Assembly: GCA_027491915.1 (NCBI GenBank)
Contig: JAOZGC010000002.1
Span: 62,001-126,000 of the forward strand
Length of the DNA stretch: 64,000 bases
Direction of reading: 5' to 3'
DNA from: Thermoproteota archaeon
GTDB taxonomy: Archaea > Korarchaeota > Korarchaeia > Korarchaeales > Korarchaeaceae
Shown: piece by piece, positions 16,854 through 25,390 of the stretch
How the letters are laid out: each line of letters opens with the position of its first letter
Numbering within the stretch: the first letter of the stretch is position 1
Notes under the pieces: generated by a model
The model's database searches: none
What the model saw: the letters and a program-made list of their open reading frames with translations, nothing else
What the model was told of the DNA's origin: nothing
Program-made: the position numbers and the translations under genes

Positions 16854-17489
16854 TCACCCCCGGGCGGCCCGGACCACCCGGAGCGCGGCCGAATACGGAT
16901 CTCCCGCCCTGGTGATCGCCCTTCCAACCATCACGAAGTCGGCCACCCCCCTCAGAGCTCTGATGGCCTCCGAATCTATCCCACCGGCAGCCCCCACCAG
17001 GAGGCCCTCCCTCCTGAGCCTGGGCAGCGTCTCCCACCCGGAGAAGGTGCCCTGATCTATGCCAGCATGGAGGCACACCATCTCCACCCCTAGGTTGGCC
17101 GCCTCCTCAACCCTGCCCTCGAGGTCCCTCCCCTCCAACCCGATGGTGTCCACCAGGACCGCCTTCCCCCGGGACTCCGCCTCCTCAACTGCCGACGATA
17201 TTGTCTCCCTGGGGGCGGTCGCCAGGACGCTCACCACGTCGGCCCCGGAGCCGAAGGCCAGGGAAGCCTCCAGGCTCCCCGTGTCGACCGTTTTGGTGTC
17301 GGCGAATATCTTGGCGTCCGGGAAGGCCGCCCTGACGGCTCGGACCGCGAGCATCCCGTGACTCTTTATCAGCGGAGTCCCAACCTCTATAGATCTGATC
17401 CCAGCCCTATATGCCTCGAACGCCGTTCTCAGGGCGCGGCCCAGGTCAGTAAAATCCAGGGAGAGGAAAATCTCAAGCTCCCTCGACAA
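16854..17489 (-). CDS. hps: 3-Hexulose-6-phosphate synthase (OMP decarboxylase superfamily)
   Basis: In archaea without the oxidative pentose pathway this enzyme, working in reverse, splits hexulose 6-phosphate to ribulose 5-phosphate and formaldehyde. The 211-residue barrel protein shows IEVGTPLIKSHG, FADTKTVDTGS (the Asp-x-Lys pair of the superfamily), VCLHAGIDQG (the HPS signature rather than that of OMP decarboxylase) and the phosphate-binding GAAGGIDSEAI and FVMVGRAI. The TTG start overlaps the previous gene by 17 bases. It is the last gene of the wecB-DUF131-DUF131 operon. The partner isomerase (PHI) is not in the window. Confidence 0.85.
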   Translation of the reverse strand: MSRELEIFLSLDFTDLGRALRTAFEAYRAGIRSIEVGTPLIKSHGMLAVRAVRAAFPDAKIFADTKTVDTGSLEASLAFGSGADVVSVLATAPRETISSAVEEAESRGKAVLVDTIGLEGRDLEGRVEEAANLGVEMVCLHAGIDQGTFSGWETLPRLRREGLLVGAAGGIDSEAIRALRGVADFVMVGRAITRAGDPYSAALRVVRAARG

Positions 17490-17760
17490 TGGACTCCACC
17501 CTCCTCAAGACCCACCAGGTCATTCCGAGCATGAAAAGGGAGGCCGCTACCATGGCCACCACAATCTCCGGTCCGGCGCTCCGCCCGTACGCAAAGAAGA
17601 AAGGACCTATTATCACAAACCCCTCCTCAGGAGCCCCTCCCATCGATCCGACGGAGAGCAGCATTATCCCTACGAATACCAGCCCGAAGCCGAGCGTCAG
17701 CAGCATCAGTCTCAACACACCCCTCTCCACCGATTCCGGCTCGACGGCCAATCGACTCAC
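17473..17760 (-). CDS. DUF131-like small membrane protein
   Basis: The 95-residue product has two or three hydrophobic segments (LMLLTLGFGLVFVGIMLL, VVAMVAASLFMLGMTWWVL) separated by a loop containing GFVIIGPFFFAYGRS, which resembles the 'GPIPIIFG' signature of the archaeal DUF131 membrane family. Function is unknown. It overlaps the preceding DUF131 gene by 4 bases and the following hps gene by 17, so all three are likely translated from one mRNA. The pair may form a heteromer. Confidence 0.7.
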   Translation of the reverse strand: MSRLAVEPESVERGVLRLMLLTLGFGLVFVGIMLLSVGSMGGAPEEGFVIIGPFFFAYGRSAGPEIVVAMVAASLFMLGMTWWVLRRVESIVEGA

Positions 17761-18008
17761 CCCGCCAAGGAGAGGTACATCATGATCACCGCCACGGCCG
17801 CCAGGATCGACACGGCCGCCAGGGTGAGAAGCATCCCCCGGGTCACGTTCCTGCCGAACACTATCGGAATCGGGCCTACCAACACTATACCGGCTATGGT
17901 GGTCTCCGATCCACCTCGACCGGCGATCCTGTCGATCAAGAGGGCCAAGAGCATCATCGCGGCCCCTATAACCGCGAGGATCACCCCAATCGCCTGAACG
18001 AAGTTCAC
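17757..18008 (-). CDS. DUF131 small membrane protein
   Basis: The 83-residue product has two membrane segments (AIGVILAVIGAAMMLLALLI and GMLLTLAAVSILAAVAVIMM) around a loop with IAGIVLVGPIPIVFGRN, the clear DUF131 signature. Function is unknown. Its GTG start comes 4 bases after the wecB stop, and its own 3' end overlaps a second DUF131 paralogue. Two tandem copies of different sequence suggest a stable pair rather than a recent duplication. Confidence 0.8.
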   Translation of the reverse strand: MNFVQAIGVILAVIGAAMMLLALLIDRIAGRGGSETTIAGIVLVGPIPIVFGRNVTRGMLLTLAAVSILAAVAVIMMYLSLAG

Positions 18009-18011
18009 GGA

Positions 18012-19376
18012 TTACCTCACCCCCGAGGCCCTCCTGAGGCTCTCGATCCTGCTCGGCTCCCCGAGAACCCTGATGAGCGTCCCCCGGCGGAGACTCTCTC
18101 CTTCCTCCGGGATCTTAGATCTCGCCCCCTCCTGGATCGATATAACCCTCAGGCCCCACCTCTCCTCGACCTCTCTCACCGTCAATCCCGAGACCCTCCC
18201 GCCGACGGGGACTATGGAGTAGGCCGGGGCGCCTTCCTCAAACCTCGGCGAGGTGGGCGCCAGGGACTTAAGATCGACGTTCGCCAAGAAATCGGCTATC
18301 CTCTCCCCCGCCCTGCCGTCTCCAAACGGGTTTTTATCAACCCTCAACCTCCCGCGCGTCCTGCCGTATAGAACCCTCCTCACCGCCCCCACTATCCTAT
18401 CCCGCGCCGCGCCGGTCAGGGTTCCCGCGCCGATTTCGAGCATCTCTGGCCTCTCCGTATTGTCCCTCAATATCACGCAGGGGATCCCTAAGGTGGCCGC
18501 CTCCTCCTGTATTCCGCCTGAGTCTGTGGCCACCACCTTTACGCCCAGTAAAAGCGCTAAGAAGTCCAGATAACCCAGCGGCTTGATTATCCTCAAGTGA
18601 TCATACTCCCTCAGCGGCCGCAGAAGGCCCATGGTCTCCAGCCTCCTCTTGGTGTGGGGGTGCATGGGCCACACTATCTTGACCTCGCTCAGGGACCTCA
18701 CGGCCAGGACTATCTCCCTCATCCTCTCGGCCGATCCGAGGTTCTCTCTCCTGTGGACCGTGAGCACCATTGAGATCTCCCTCTTCCCTATCCCCACCTT
18801 ACTCAAGATCCTGTCCGTCCTCTCCCTTGCCCTTGGAAGCATCGCCCTTATCGCGTCGACCACGGTGTTCCCCGTCAGGAGGATCCTCCTCGGAGATATC
18901 CCCTCATCGAGCAAGTTCGCCGCCGCCCTCTCGGTGGGCGCGAAGTCGACCGCCGACACGTGGTCCACCAGCCTCCTGTTTATCTCCTCCGGCATCGTGA
19001 AGTCAAAACTCCTCAGTCCCGCCTCGACGTGAGCAAACGGAATTCCCATCTTGACCGCGGCCAGGGCCGACCCGAGGACGGAATTCGTGTCACCCACCCC
19101 GAGGGCTATGTCTGGGAGCATCTCTCCGAGGATCTCCTCCGCCCTAATCATGGTCTCCGCCGTCTGATAGGATTGAGATCCCGATCCAACCCCCAGATCA
19201 GCCACCGGCCTCGGAAGATCAAACTCCTCGAAGAACACGGCGTTTAACTCCAAGTCGTAATGCTGACCCACGTTCACTATCTCCACATCTTCACCTCTCT
19301 TCTCGAGCTCTTTTATCACGGGAGCCGCCTTGATGATCTCCGGCCTCGTGCCCAGGAAGAACAGGTGCGCGCCCAT
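18012..19376 (-). CDS. UDP-GlcNAc 2-epimerase (WecB-like) with C-terminal RCK_C-like domain
   Basis: The first ~370 residues form a hydrolysing/non-hydrolysing UDP-N-acetylglucosamine 2-epimerase: FLGTRPEIIKAAPVIKEL, GVGDTNSVLGSALAA, HVEAGLRSFDFTMPEEINR, VLTVHRRENLG, DSGGIQEEAATLG and RDNTERPE. It supplies ManNAc-type sugars for surface glycans. The last ~70 residues (386-454) are not part of that enzyme; they match the RCK_C/TrkA_C ligand-binding fold (YSIVPVGGRVSGLTVREVEE, WGLRVISIQEG, LRRGTLIRVLGEPSRIESL). The ATG at 19376 is chosen because the family begins there. Two DUF131 membrane genes and hps follow in one operon. Confidence 0.88.
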   Translation of the reverse strand: MGAHLFFLGTRPEIIKAAPVIKELEKRGEDVEIVNVGQHYDLELNAVFFEEFDLPRPVADLGVGSGSQSYQTAETMIRAEEILGEMLPDIALGVGDTNSVLGSALAAVKMGIPFAHVEAGLRSFDFTMPEEINRRLVDHVSAVDFAPTERAAANLLDEGISPRRILLTGNTVVDAIRAMLPRARERTDRILSKVGIGKREISMVLTVHRRENLGSAERMREIVLAVRSLSEVKIVWPMHPHTKRRLETMGLLRPLREYDHLRIIKPLGYLDFLALLLGVKVVATDSGGIQEEAATLGIPCVILRDNTERPEMLEIGAGTLTGAARDRIVGAVRRVLYGRTRGRLRVDKNPFGDGRAGERIADFLANVDLKSLAPTSPRFEEGAPAYSIVPVGGRVSGLTVREVEERWGLRVISIQEGARSKIPEEGESLRRGTLIRVLGEPSRIESLRRASGVR

Positions 19377-19442
19377 CGGACGTCGCCCCTGCCTGTCACT
19401 TTTTTTAAAGTCCCCGGAGACCGCCCCGAGAGGTGGGGGCCG

Positions 19443-21821
19443 GTGCTCACACCAGAACCGATGGTTAGGTTCTACGCGTACACCACGAGGGCTTCGCGGA
19501 GAAATCTGGCCGAGGCGCTGGTGGAGTTCGGTGAGGTCCACGTGGAAAGGCCAGAATGGATCCCGGGGGTCTCCCCTCCCAAGGACGTCAAGGTAGAGAC
19601 CCTTAATCTCTACAGGTCGTTGAGGGAGGTGCTGGACAGGGTGGTCTCCCTGGGAATAACCCCGGGAGAGGCCGCCGGAGGGGCGAGCCGGGCGGAGGCC
19701 GAGGATCTCAGGAGGGAGGCCGAATCTCTAATATCTTCTCTTTTGGAGGAGGAAAAGAAGTTAGAATTGGCAAAAAAGGCAAAATCAATCATTAAAGATA
19801 GAGAAAAAAGAAAAGAAGTTTTGGAAGAGAGGCTCAGGAGATTGGAGGAGGCCATAAGCTCCTACTATGAGGTGGCCGCCAGGGTGATAGCAGAGGAGCC
19901 AGAGAAGCTTAGGTTGGGTAGGATCCTGTTGGACATGGAGAGGGAAATATCGGCCATCTCCTCAGCCCTGAGGATCTGCTCAGATCCTTCCACCAGCACC
20001 TCGGATGCCAGGGAACTCCTAACCTCGGCAACGGAGCACCTGGATATCTTGCGCACCCTGATGAGGGACGTCTTCCCACACGTCCCCCATGCGATTTACG
20101 AGGAGATGGAGGAGATGGTCGACAGGGCGGCGGACAGGCTGTCATCTGCCCTGAGAGAGGTGAACAGGGCGCTCAAGAGGGAGGACGAGATCTCCGAGAT
20201 GAGGCTCGTCGAGGGCATGTGGAAGCGAATAGAGGAGTCTTCCAAGAGGATAGTGGCCCTCTCTCCCCTCGTTGTCGGCGAGTCCAGGATGTCAGAGCTG
20301 AGGGCTAAAATAGAGGAGATGGAGGCTGAGAAGGACTCCCTCCTGGCCGCAGCCCGGAGCGAGATAGAGGCGGCCGCCGGCCTTGTTAGGGAGCTCGCGA
20401 GCAGGTTCGCCTCCGTGAGGAAAAATCTCATATCCATAGAGGCGGTTGAGGTGGGGGAGGCCGAGAGGAGGCTCTCCGATGTGATCAGTGAGGCCCAACC
20501 TATCTATCTCGAGATCCAGAAGATAGAGGCCGAGTTGGAGGAGCTCTCCGAAGCCGCCTCCCCCCGATTTGTGAGGAGGGCCAGGGAGGAGAGGGACCTC
20601 ATCAGGAAGAAACTCGCCGCCGTTTCGGCCCGCATAGTGGCCCTCATGATGGATCTGAGATCGGAGGCGGCCGCAGAGAAGCTGGAATCCGACTTCCTGA
20701 TGGAGGGGGAGCACATGGTCGTGGCCGCCGGCTGGGTGCCGAGGGACAGGGCCGGCGACCTAGAGGGTCTACTGAGGGAGAGGCTCTCCGGATTTGTGGC
20801 CGTGGAGTTCGAGCCCCCGGAGGAGGAATCTAGGCCGCCCACCCTGGTGAGGCTGAAGAAGATATTCGAGCCCTTCAGGCTGCTGACTCACAAGATGTAC
20901 GGTCTACCATCCCCCAACGAGATGGATCCGACCCCGCTGGTATCCTTCCTCTTCCCGCTGATGTTCGGTTTCATGTACGGCGATCTAGGTCACGGCATCG
21001 CGCTGGCCCTCTTCGGGCTGATCGTCAGGGTGAGATCCGGTTCCGAGACCATGAGGGACTTCGGGGGGGTTCTCCTCTACAGCGGAATCGCGGCCTCCGT
21101 GTTCGGCGCCGCGTACGGCGAGCTCTTCTTCCTGAGGCTCCCCTACGAGCCGATGCTCCCTCCCCCGGTGGAGAACCCCATAGCCCTCTCCGGACTGGCG
21201 GTCATGGTCGGGGCGGCCGAGCTCTCCCTCGCCTTCCTCCTCGAGGGGATCAACAGGCTCATTTCCAGGGAGACCGCGGCCGCCCTGCTGGAGTTCAAGG
21301 GATTCGCGACCCTCCTCATGTACATCGGGGCGGCATACGCCGTATACAGGAACGGCGGGGACGTGATGTCGACTCTGCGCGACCCGCTCCTCCTGGCCAT
21401 GGCCATCCCGCTTTTCGTGACGGCGGTCTACCCGGTCGTGGAAGCCCGGGCGAGGGGACGCGGAGCGGCCGAAGGGGTGATAGAGGGCTTCATAACGATT
21501 CTGGAGAGCGTCTTGGGGCTGCTGAGCAACTCCCTATCTTATCTGAGGTTGGCCGGGTTCGCGGTGTCCCACGCAGCCTTCGGCCTGTTGGCCTGCGAGA
21601 TGGCCTTCGGAACCCACTGCACCGTCTCCAACATACTGCCCGAGTCCGCAGCCTCCCCGACCGGCCTGCTCATAGTCATATTCTTCAATCTGTTCGCCAT
21701 GGGGATGGAGGGGATGCTCTCCTTCATACAAGCCACTAGGCTCACCTTCTACGAGTTCTTCACCAAGTTCTTCTCCGCCAGCGGAGTCCCTTTCAGGACC
21801 CCGGAGGAGCTGATCGATTGA
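19443..21821 (+). CDS. atpI: A/V-type ATPase membrane subunit I (subunit a)
   Basis: Subunit I anchors the peripheral stalks and forms the ion half-channels of the ATP synthase. The 792-residue protein has a long cytoplasmic half rich in coiled coil (about residues 80-420), then a membrane half with seven or eight helices, including FPLMFGFMYGDLGHGIAL and the conserved LSNSLSYLRLAGFAVSHA, whose Arg faces the c-ring glutamate. The GTG at 19443 gives the family start 'VLTPEPMVRF' and has GAGGTGGGGG upstream; an ATG at 19461 is the alternative. A TTTTTTTAAAG element at 19400-19410 lies upstream. Confidence 0.93.
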   Translation: MLTPEPMVRFYAYTTRASRRNLAEALVEFGEVHVERPEWIPGVSPPKDVKVETLNLYRSLREVLDRVVSLGITPGEAAGGASRAEAEDLRREAESLISSLLEEEKKLELAKKAKSIIKDREKRKEVLEERLRRLEEAISSYYEVAARVIAEEPEKLRLGRILLDMEREISAISSALRICSDPSTSTSDARELLTSATEHLDILRTLMRDVFPHVPHAIYEEMEEMVDRAADRLSSALREVNRALKREDEISEMRLVEGMWKRIEESSKRIVALSPLVVGESRMSELRAKIEEMEAEKDSLLAAARSEIEAAAGLVRELASRFASVRKNLISIEAVEVGEAERRLSDVISEAQPIYLEIQKIEAELEELSEAASPRFVRRAREERDLIRKKLAAVSARIVALMMDLRSEAAAEKLESDFLMEGEHMVVAAGWVPRDRAGDLEGLLRERLSGFVAVEFEPPEEESRPPTLVRLKKIFEPFRLLTHKMYGLPSPNEMDPTPLVSFLFPLMFGFMYGDLGHGIALALFGLIVRVRSGSETMRDFGGVLLYSGIAASVFGAAYGELFFLRLPYEPMLPPPVENPIALSGLAVMVGAAELSLAFLLEGINRLISRETAAALLEFKGFATLLMYIGAAYAVYRNGGDVMSTLRDPLLLAMAIPLFVTAVYPVVEARARGRGAAEGVIEGFITILESVLGLLSNSLSYLRLAGFAVSHAAFGLLACEMAFGTHCTVSNILPESAASPTGLLIVIFFNLFAMGMEGMLSFIQATRLTFYEFFTKFFSASGVPFRTPEELID

Positions 21822-21884
21822 ACGTTCCGTTCAAATCTTTATATGGGATGGCCGTCGCCCCCCGTGGCCACGAGGTGGATCGTG

Positions 21885-22238
21885 ATGACCAAGATCGGCG
21901 GTATTAGGAGGCTCGCCCTCATCACCGTGGTGGCGCTGCCTGCCATCCTCCTGCCCCTGTCAATAAATCAGACGCTTACTCTGGCCGCCCAGCCGGAGGT
22001 GAGCGGGTCCCCGCCGGGCGGAGATTCCAGGGGCCTGGCCTTCCTGGGGGCCGCGGTGGCCGTCCTGGGGAGCACCATAGGAGCGGGTATAGCGCTGTAC
22101 GGGGTGGGGGTCGGCGGCAGCGCCCTCCTGGCGGAGAGGCCCGACCAGTTCACCGCCGTGCTCATACTGGGGGGACTATCCGAGGGGGTCGCGATATACG
22201 GGCTGCTGATAGGCATCATGATCCTGGGGAAGATCTAG
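21885..22238 (+). CDS. atpK: A/V-type ATPase rotor subunit K (c) with N-terminal leader
   Basis: The c-subunit ring carries ions through the membrane. The mature part is one two-helix hairpin (GLAFLGAAVAVLGSTIGAGI and LILGGLSEGVAIYGLLIGIM) with the ion-binding Glu in LSEGVAIYG. Ahead of it lies a basic region and a hydrophobic stretch (RRLALITVVALPAILLPLSI) that looks like a signal peptide or third helix, followed by a polar loop. The ATG at 21885 follows GAGGTGGAT. A TATA box at 21836-21845 gives it its own promoter within 20 bases of the end of atpI. Confidence 0.88.
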   Translation: MTKIGGIRRLALITVVALPAILLPLSINQTLTLAAQPEVSGSPPGGDSRGLAFLGAAVAVLGSTIGAGIALYGVGVGGSALLAERPDQFTAVLILGGLSEGVAIYGLLIGIMILGKI

Positions 22239-22276
22239 ACTAAGACGGTATACAGACCGGATCGTCTCAAACCCCC

Positions 22277-22303
22277 CACCTTTCATTTTCCTCTTATTTT
22301 CCC
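22277..22303 (+). terminator. T-rich terminator after atpK
   Basis: After the atpK stop the plus strand contains CACCTTTCATTTTCCTC followed by TTATTTTCC, a set of T-tracts typical of archaeal transcription ends. It overlaps the 3' end of the convergent subunit C gene. Confidence 0.55.
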
Positions 22304-23328
22304 CTCCCGGCGGCGAGGAGGTCGTAGAGCTCTGGCCCCAGGATCCCGCTCACCCTCCCCAGGAGGAGGGTCTTGAACCTGGTCCACTCCCACTCACACT
22401 CTACGACGTACCACAGAACGTATGGTTTGTCTAGGGGATATCTGGAGGCGACCCTCCTTGTCCTCCCGACCGCGTCCCTGAAAAGGGCCAGCTCCATCAC
22501 CCACGGTTCACCCACCCTCTTCAGGCTGTCCAACATTAACAGAGCCGCCGACTTGTACTCTTCCAGACCGGACAGCCTGGTTATGGCATCCTCCAGATCT
22601 CCCGCCTCGAATACCGCCCTCAGGGCGTGCCCTCCTATCTTTCCCCTGAAGAGCTCGGAGAACCCTTTGACGTCCCTCCCCTCATAGTGCAGCTTCAGGG
22701 CGATCGCGAGCAGCCTTCTCTCCACGATTTCCCTGAGCACCCCCTCGGTTCTCGCGTCCCCGGTCGCCGCGGCGGCCTTATTTACCATCTCCCCGTGGGC
22801 GGTCTCGAGTCGAACGTCGAGCCTGGAGAGGTCCTCCCCATCCGAAGATCTCCAACTCTCCAGCGCCGACCTGACCTCGGCCTCTCTCACGAGCTGAACC
22901 AACTCTCCCAGATCCTCCGCCTTGGAGAGCACCCCAACATCCAAGAGGAACCCGCTCAGGGGGAGCATAGCCCCCTCTATCTCGCCCTTCCTCCCGGCCA
23001 TCAGGGCGTACACAATCCTCCTCAGATTCTCCAGGTCGTACCTGGCCGAGTAAACCCTTATGAGCCTCCTGAGGGGATCCGAAGTTAGAGATATTATCCT
23101 CCTGACTCTGAGGCCGAACACCCTGGCGGAGTTCCTTTCTATAGCTTTAGGATCCCTCAGATCCTCAGGAGAATCGAAGAACGGTCCGTACTCGGTGTTC
23201 GCCAGCTCTGAGAGCAGCCTCGAGTCGTCCTCTATCAGGGCCCAGGACCTGAGCCTGTCCTCTGGTATGAGGTGGGTCCCCAGCCCATGGGCCCTTACCA
23301 CAACGTACGTGGATCTGCCGGAGGGCAA
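22294..23328 (-). CDS. atpC: A/V-type ATPase subunit C (d)
   Basis: Subunit C is the funnel-shaped socket joining the central stalk to the c-ring. The 344-residue product is helical and Arg-rich, with the family pattern of three repeats and the closing segment PYVLWYVVECEWEWTRFKTL followed by LLGRVSGI. Its start (TTG at 23328) abuts the subunit D stop with no spacer, so translation is coupled. It is the last gene of the minus-strand F-H-E-A-B-D-C operon. Confidence 0.9.
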   Translation of the reverse strand: MPSGRSTYVVVRAHGLGTHLIPEDRLRSWALIEDDSRLLSELANTEYGPFFDSPEDLRDPKAIERNSARVFGLRVRRIISLTSDPLRRLIRVYSARYDLENLRRIVYALMAGRKGEIEGAMLPLSGFLLDVGVLSKAEDLGELVQLVREAEVRSALESWRSSDGEDLSRLDVRLETAHGEMVNKAAAATGDARTEGVLREIVERRLLAIALKLHYEGRDVKGFSELFRGKIGGHALRAVFEAGDLEDAITRLSGLEEYKSAALLMLDSLKRVGEPWVMELALFRDAVGRTRRVASRYPLDKPYVLWYVVECEWEWTRFKTLLLGRVSGILGPELYDLLAAGRGK

Positions 23329-23955
23329 TCACTCACCTCTCTTGAGAACCCTGTACTTCTTCACCCTGAGAAACTCCTCCAGCCCTTCCTCCTCCAGGGA
23401 CTCCTCTATGTACCTTATGGCTTCCTCGTGCTCTGGTATCACCAGCTTCTCGAGAGAGTTGACCTTCCTCATGGTCTCGGCGAGATTCGAGGCTATCCTC
23501 TCGAACTTGGCCTCCACGTTGGCCACCCTTATCATCTCGTTGATCGCGTCGGCAAGCTTCCTCGCGGCCGCGATGACGGCCGCGTCCATGCTCGGTGTCG
23601 TCCTGACTTCCAGCGCCTCGACCTCCACCTCCGGCACCTCCACTCCTATCACGCTCCTCACCCTCATCTTGGTCTTCATGGGCCTGCTCAGCAGGGCGAC
23701 CTTCTTGGCCTCCCCGGGGCCGGCCGCGGCGAAGGCCATCCGGAGCATCTCGTAGGCCTCCACGAATCTGGCCTCGGCCTTTTCCCTCTTCCTGATCTCG
23801 GGGAGGAGGCCCTGGGCCTCCTTTATCAGCTGGTCCCTCTTCATCTTCAGGGCCTCGACCCCTCTCCTCAGGAAGCCGACCCTCTCCCTGAGCATTATCA
23901 GGAAACCCTTGGTGGCCACGATCCTGCCAACGGACTTGAAGGCCACTTCCCCCAC
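23329..23955 (-). CDS. atpD: A/V-type ATPase subunit D
   Basis: Subunit D is the long coiled coil of the rotating central stalk. The 208-residue protein has the usual N-terminal helix (VATKGFLIMLRERVGFLRR then ALKMKRDQLIKEAQ), a variable middle carrying IGVEVPEVEVEALE, and a long C-terminal helix (IASNLAETMRKVNSLEKLVIP) ending in basic residues. It follows subunit B after 31 bases and runs directly into subunit C. Confidence 0.92.
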   Translation of the reverse strand: MGEVAFKSVGRIVATKGFLIMLRERVGFLRRGVEALKMKRDQLIKEAQGLLPEIRKREKAEARFVEAYEMLRMAFAAAGPGEAKKVALLSRPMKTKMRVRSVIGVEVPEVEVEALEVRTTPSMDAAVIAAARKLADAINEMIRVANVEAKFERIASNLAETMRKVNSLEKLVIPEHEEAIRYIEESLEEEGLEEFLRVKKYRVLKRGE

Positions 23956-23986
23956 CCGCCCGACGTCCGGTCGGTTTACCGCGATC

Positions 23987-25390
23987 TTATTCTCCCCCAG
24001 TCGGGGGCTTCCTCCTCGGGTGGTACTTCTCCAGGGTCCGGTCGCTTATTCTCGTGAGTTCGGTCTCGGGCAGCAGGGATATTATCCTCCAGGCTATGTT
24101 CAGGGTCTCCTCTATAGGCCTCCTCTCCTTATACCCCTGGGCCACGAACTCCGTCTCGAACCTCTTGGCGAATTCCAGGTAGGTCCTCTCCCTCTCGCTG
24201 AGCCCGGCCTCCCCTATTATCTGAACGAGCTCCCTGGCCCTCGTCCCCTCTTTATAGGCGGAGTACATCTGGTCGGCGACCTCCTTGTGATCCTCCCTGG
24301 TCTTGCCCCTGCCTATGCCGTCCTTCATCAACCTGCTCAGGCTCGGGAGGACGTTTATCGGCGGGTATATCCCCCTGTTGTTCAGGTCGAAATCCAGGAA
24401 GATCTGTCCCTCCGTTATGTAGCCGGTCAGGTCCGGTATGGGGTGGGTTAGATCCCCACCCGGCATCGTGAGGATCGGCATCATCGTGATGGATCCGGGC
24501 CTGCCCTTTATCCGCCCGGCCCTCTCGTAGATGCTGGCCAGGTCGCTGTACATGTATCCTGGGTACCCCTTCCTGCTGGGCACCTCCTCCCTGGCCGCGC
24601 TGAGCTCCCTCAGGGCCTCGCAGTAGTTGGTCATGTCGGTGAGTATCACCAGGACGTCCATGCCCTGGTCGAAGGCCAGGTATTCGGCGGCCGTCAGGGC
24701 CACCCTGGGCGTTGTTATCCTCTCTATCACCGGATCGTTGGCCAGATTGAGGAAGAGCACCGATCTGCTCAGGGCGCCGAACTTCTCGAACTCCCTCCTG
24801 AAGAAGAGCACCTCGTCGTGCTTCAACCCTATGGCCGCGAAGACTATCGCGAACCTCTCCTCCTTACCGGGAACTATCGCCTGCCTCGCTATCTGGGTCG
24901 CCACGTGATTGTGGGGCAGCCCGGATTCCGAGAATATGGGGAGCTTCTGACCCCTTACCAGACTGAGCATGCCGTCTATCGCCGATATCCCCGTCTCTAC
25001 GAACTCGTCGGGATAGTCCCTCATGGTCGGGTTGATCGGGGCGCCGTTTATGTCTCTCCTCTCCTCGGCCCTGACTGGAGGTCCCCCGTCTATGGGGACG
25101 CCCGAGCCGTTGAACACCCTGCCCAGGATCTCCATGGAGACCGGCAGCCTCAGGGGCTCGCCGGTGAACTTCACCAGGGAGCTCACATCTAGCCCCTCGG
25201 TGTCTCCCAATATCTGGATCACGGTGGAGTCGGAGGTCACCTCCAGAACCTGCCCCAGCCACTCCCTGCCGTCCTCCGAGTACACCCTGACGACCTCGTC
25301 GTAAGAGGCCTCGGGCACGCTCCTCATGACGACCAGGGGCCCCTTGACGGCCTTTATTCCCCTATAGGTCAGCCCGTAGATCTGGCTCAT
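23987..25390 (-). CDS. atpB: A/V-type ATPase subunit B (non-catalytic)
   Basis: Subunit B alternates with A in the head hexamer and has a non-catalytic nucleotide site. The 467-residue product starts with the beta-barrel segment ([16 protein letters not shown]), lacks a Walker A P-loop as expected, and contains [35 protein letters not shown], the [20 protein letters not shown] segment and [20 protein letters not shown]. The ATG overlaps the subunit A stop (ATGA). Confidence 0.95.
   Translation of the reverse strand: MSQIYGLTYRGIKAVKGPLVVMRSVPEASYDEVVRVYSEDGREWLGQVLEVTSDSTVIQILGDTEGLDVSSLVKFTGEPLRLPVSMEILGRVFNGSGVPIDGGPPVRAEERRDINGAPINPTMRDYPDEFVETGISAIDGMLSLVRGQKLPIFSESGLPHNHVATQIARQAIVPGKEERFAIVFAAIGLKHDEVLFFRREFEKFGALSRSVLFLNLANDPVIERITTPRVALTAAEYLAFDQGMDVLVILTDMTNYCEALRELSAAREEVPSRKGYPGYMYSDLASIYERAGRIKGRPGSITMMPILTMPGGDLTHPIPDLTGYITEGQIFLDFDLNNRGIYPPINVLPSLSRLMKDGIGRGKTREDHKEVADQMYSAYKEGTRARELVQIIGEAGLSERERTYLEFAKRFETEFVAQGYKERRPIEETLNIAWRIISLLPETELTRISDRTLEKYHPRRKPPTGGE

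Noticed and set aside
15320-16915. 531-codon open frame on the plus strand opposite the thermosome gene
   Set aside because: It is the antisense shadow of a highly conserved gene in GC-rich DNA; the product has a His/Leu/Tyr-rich, low-complexity composition and no start signal.
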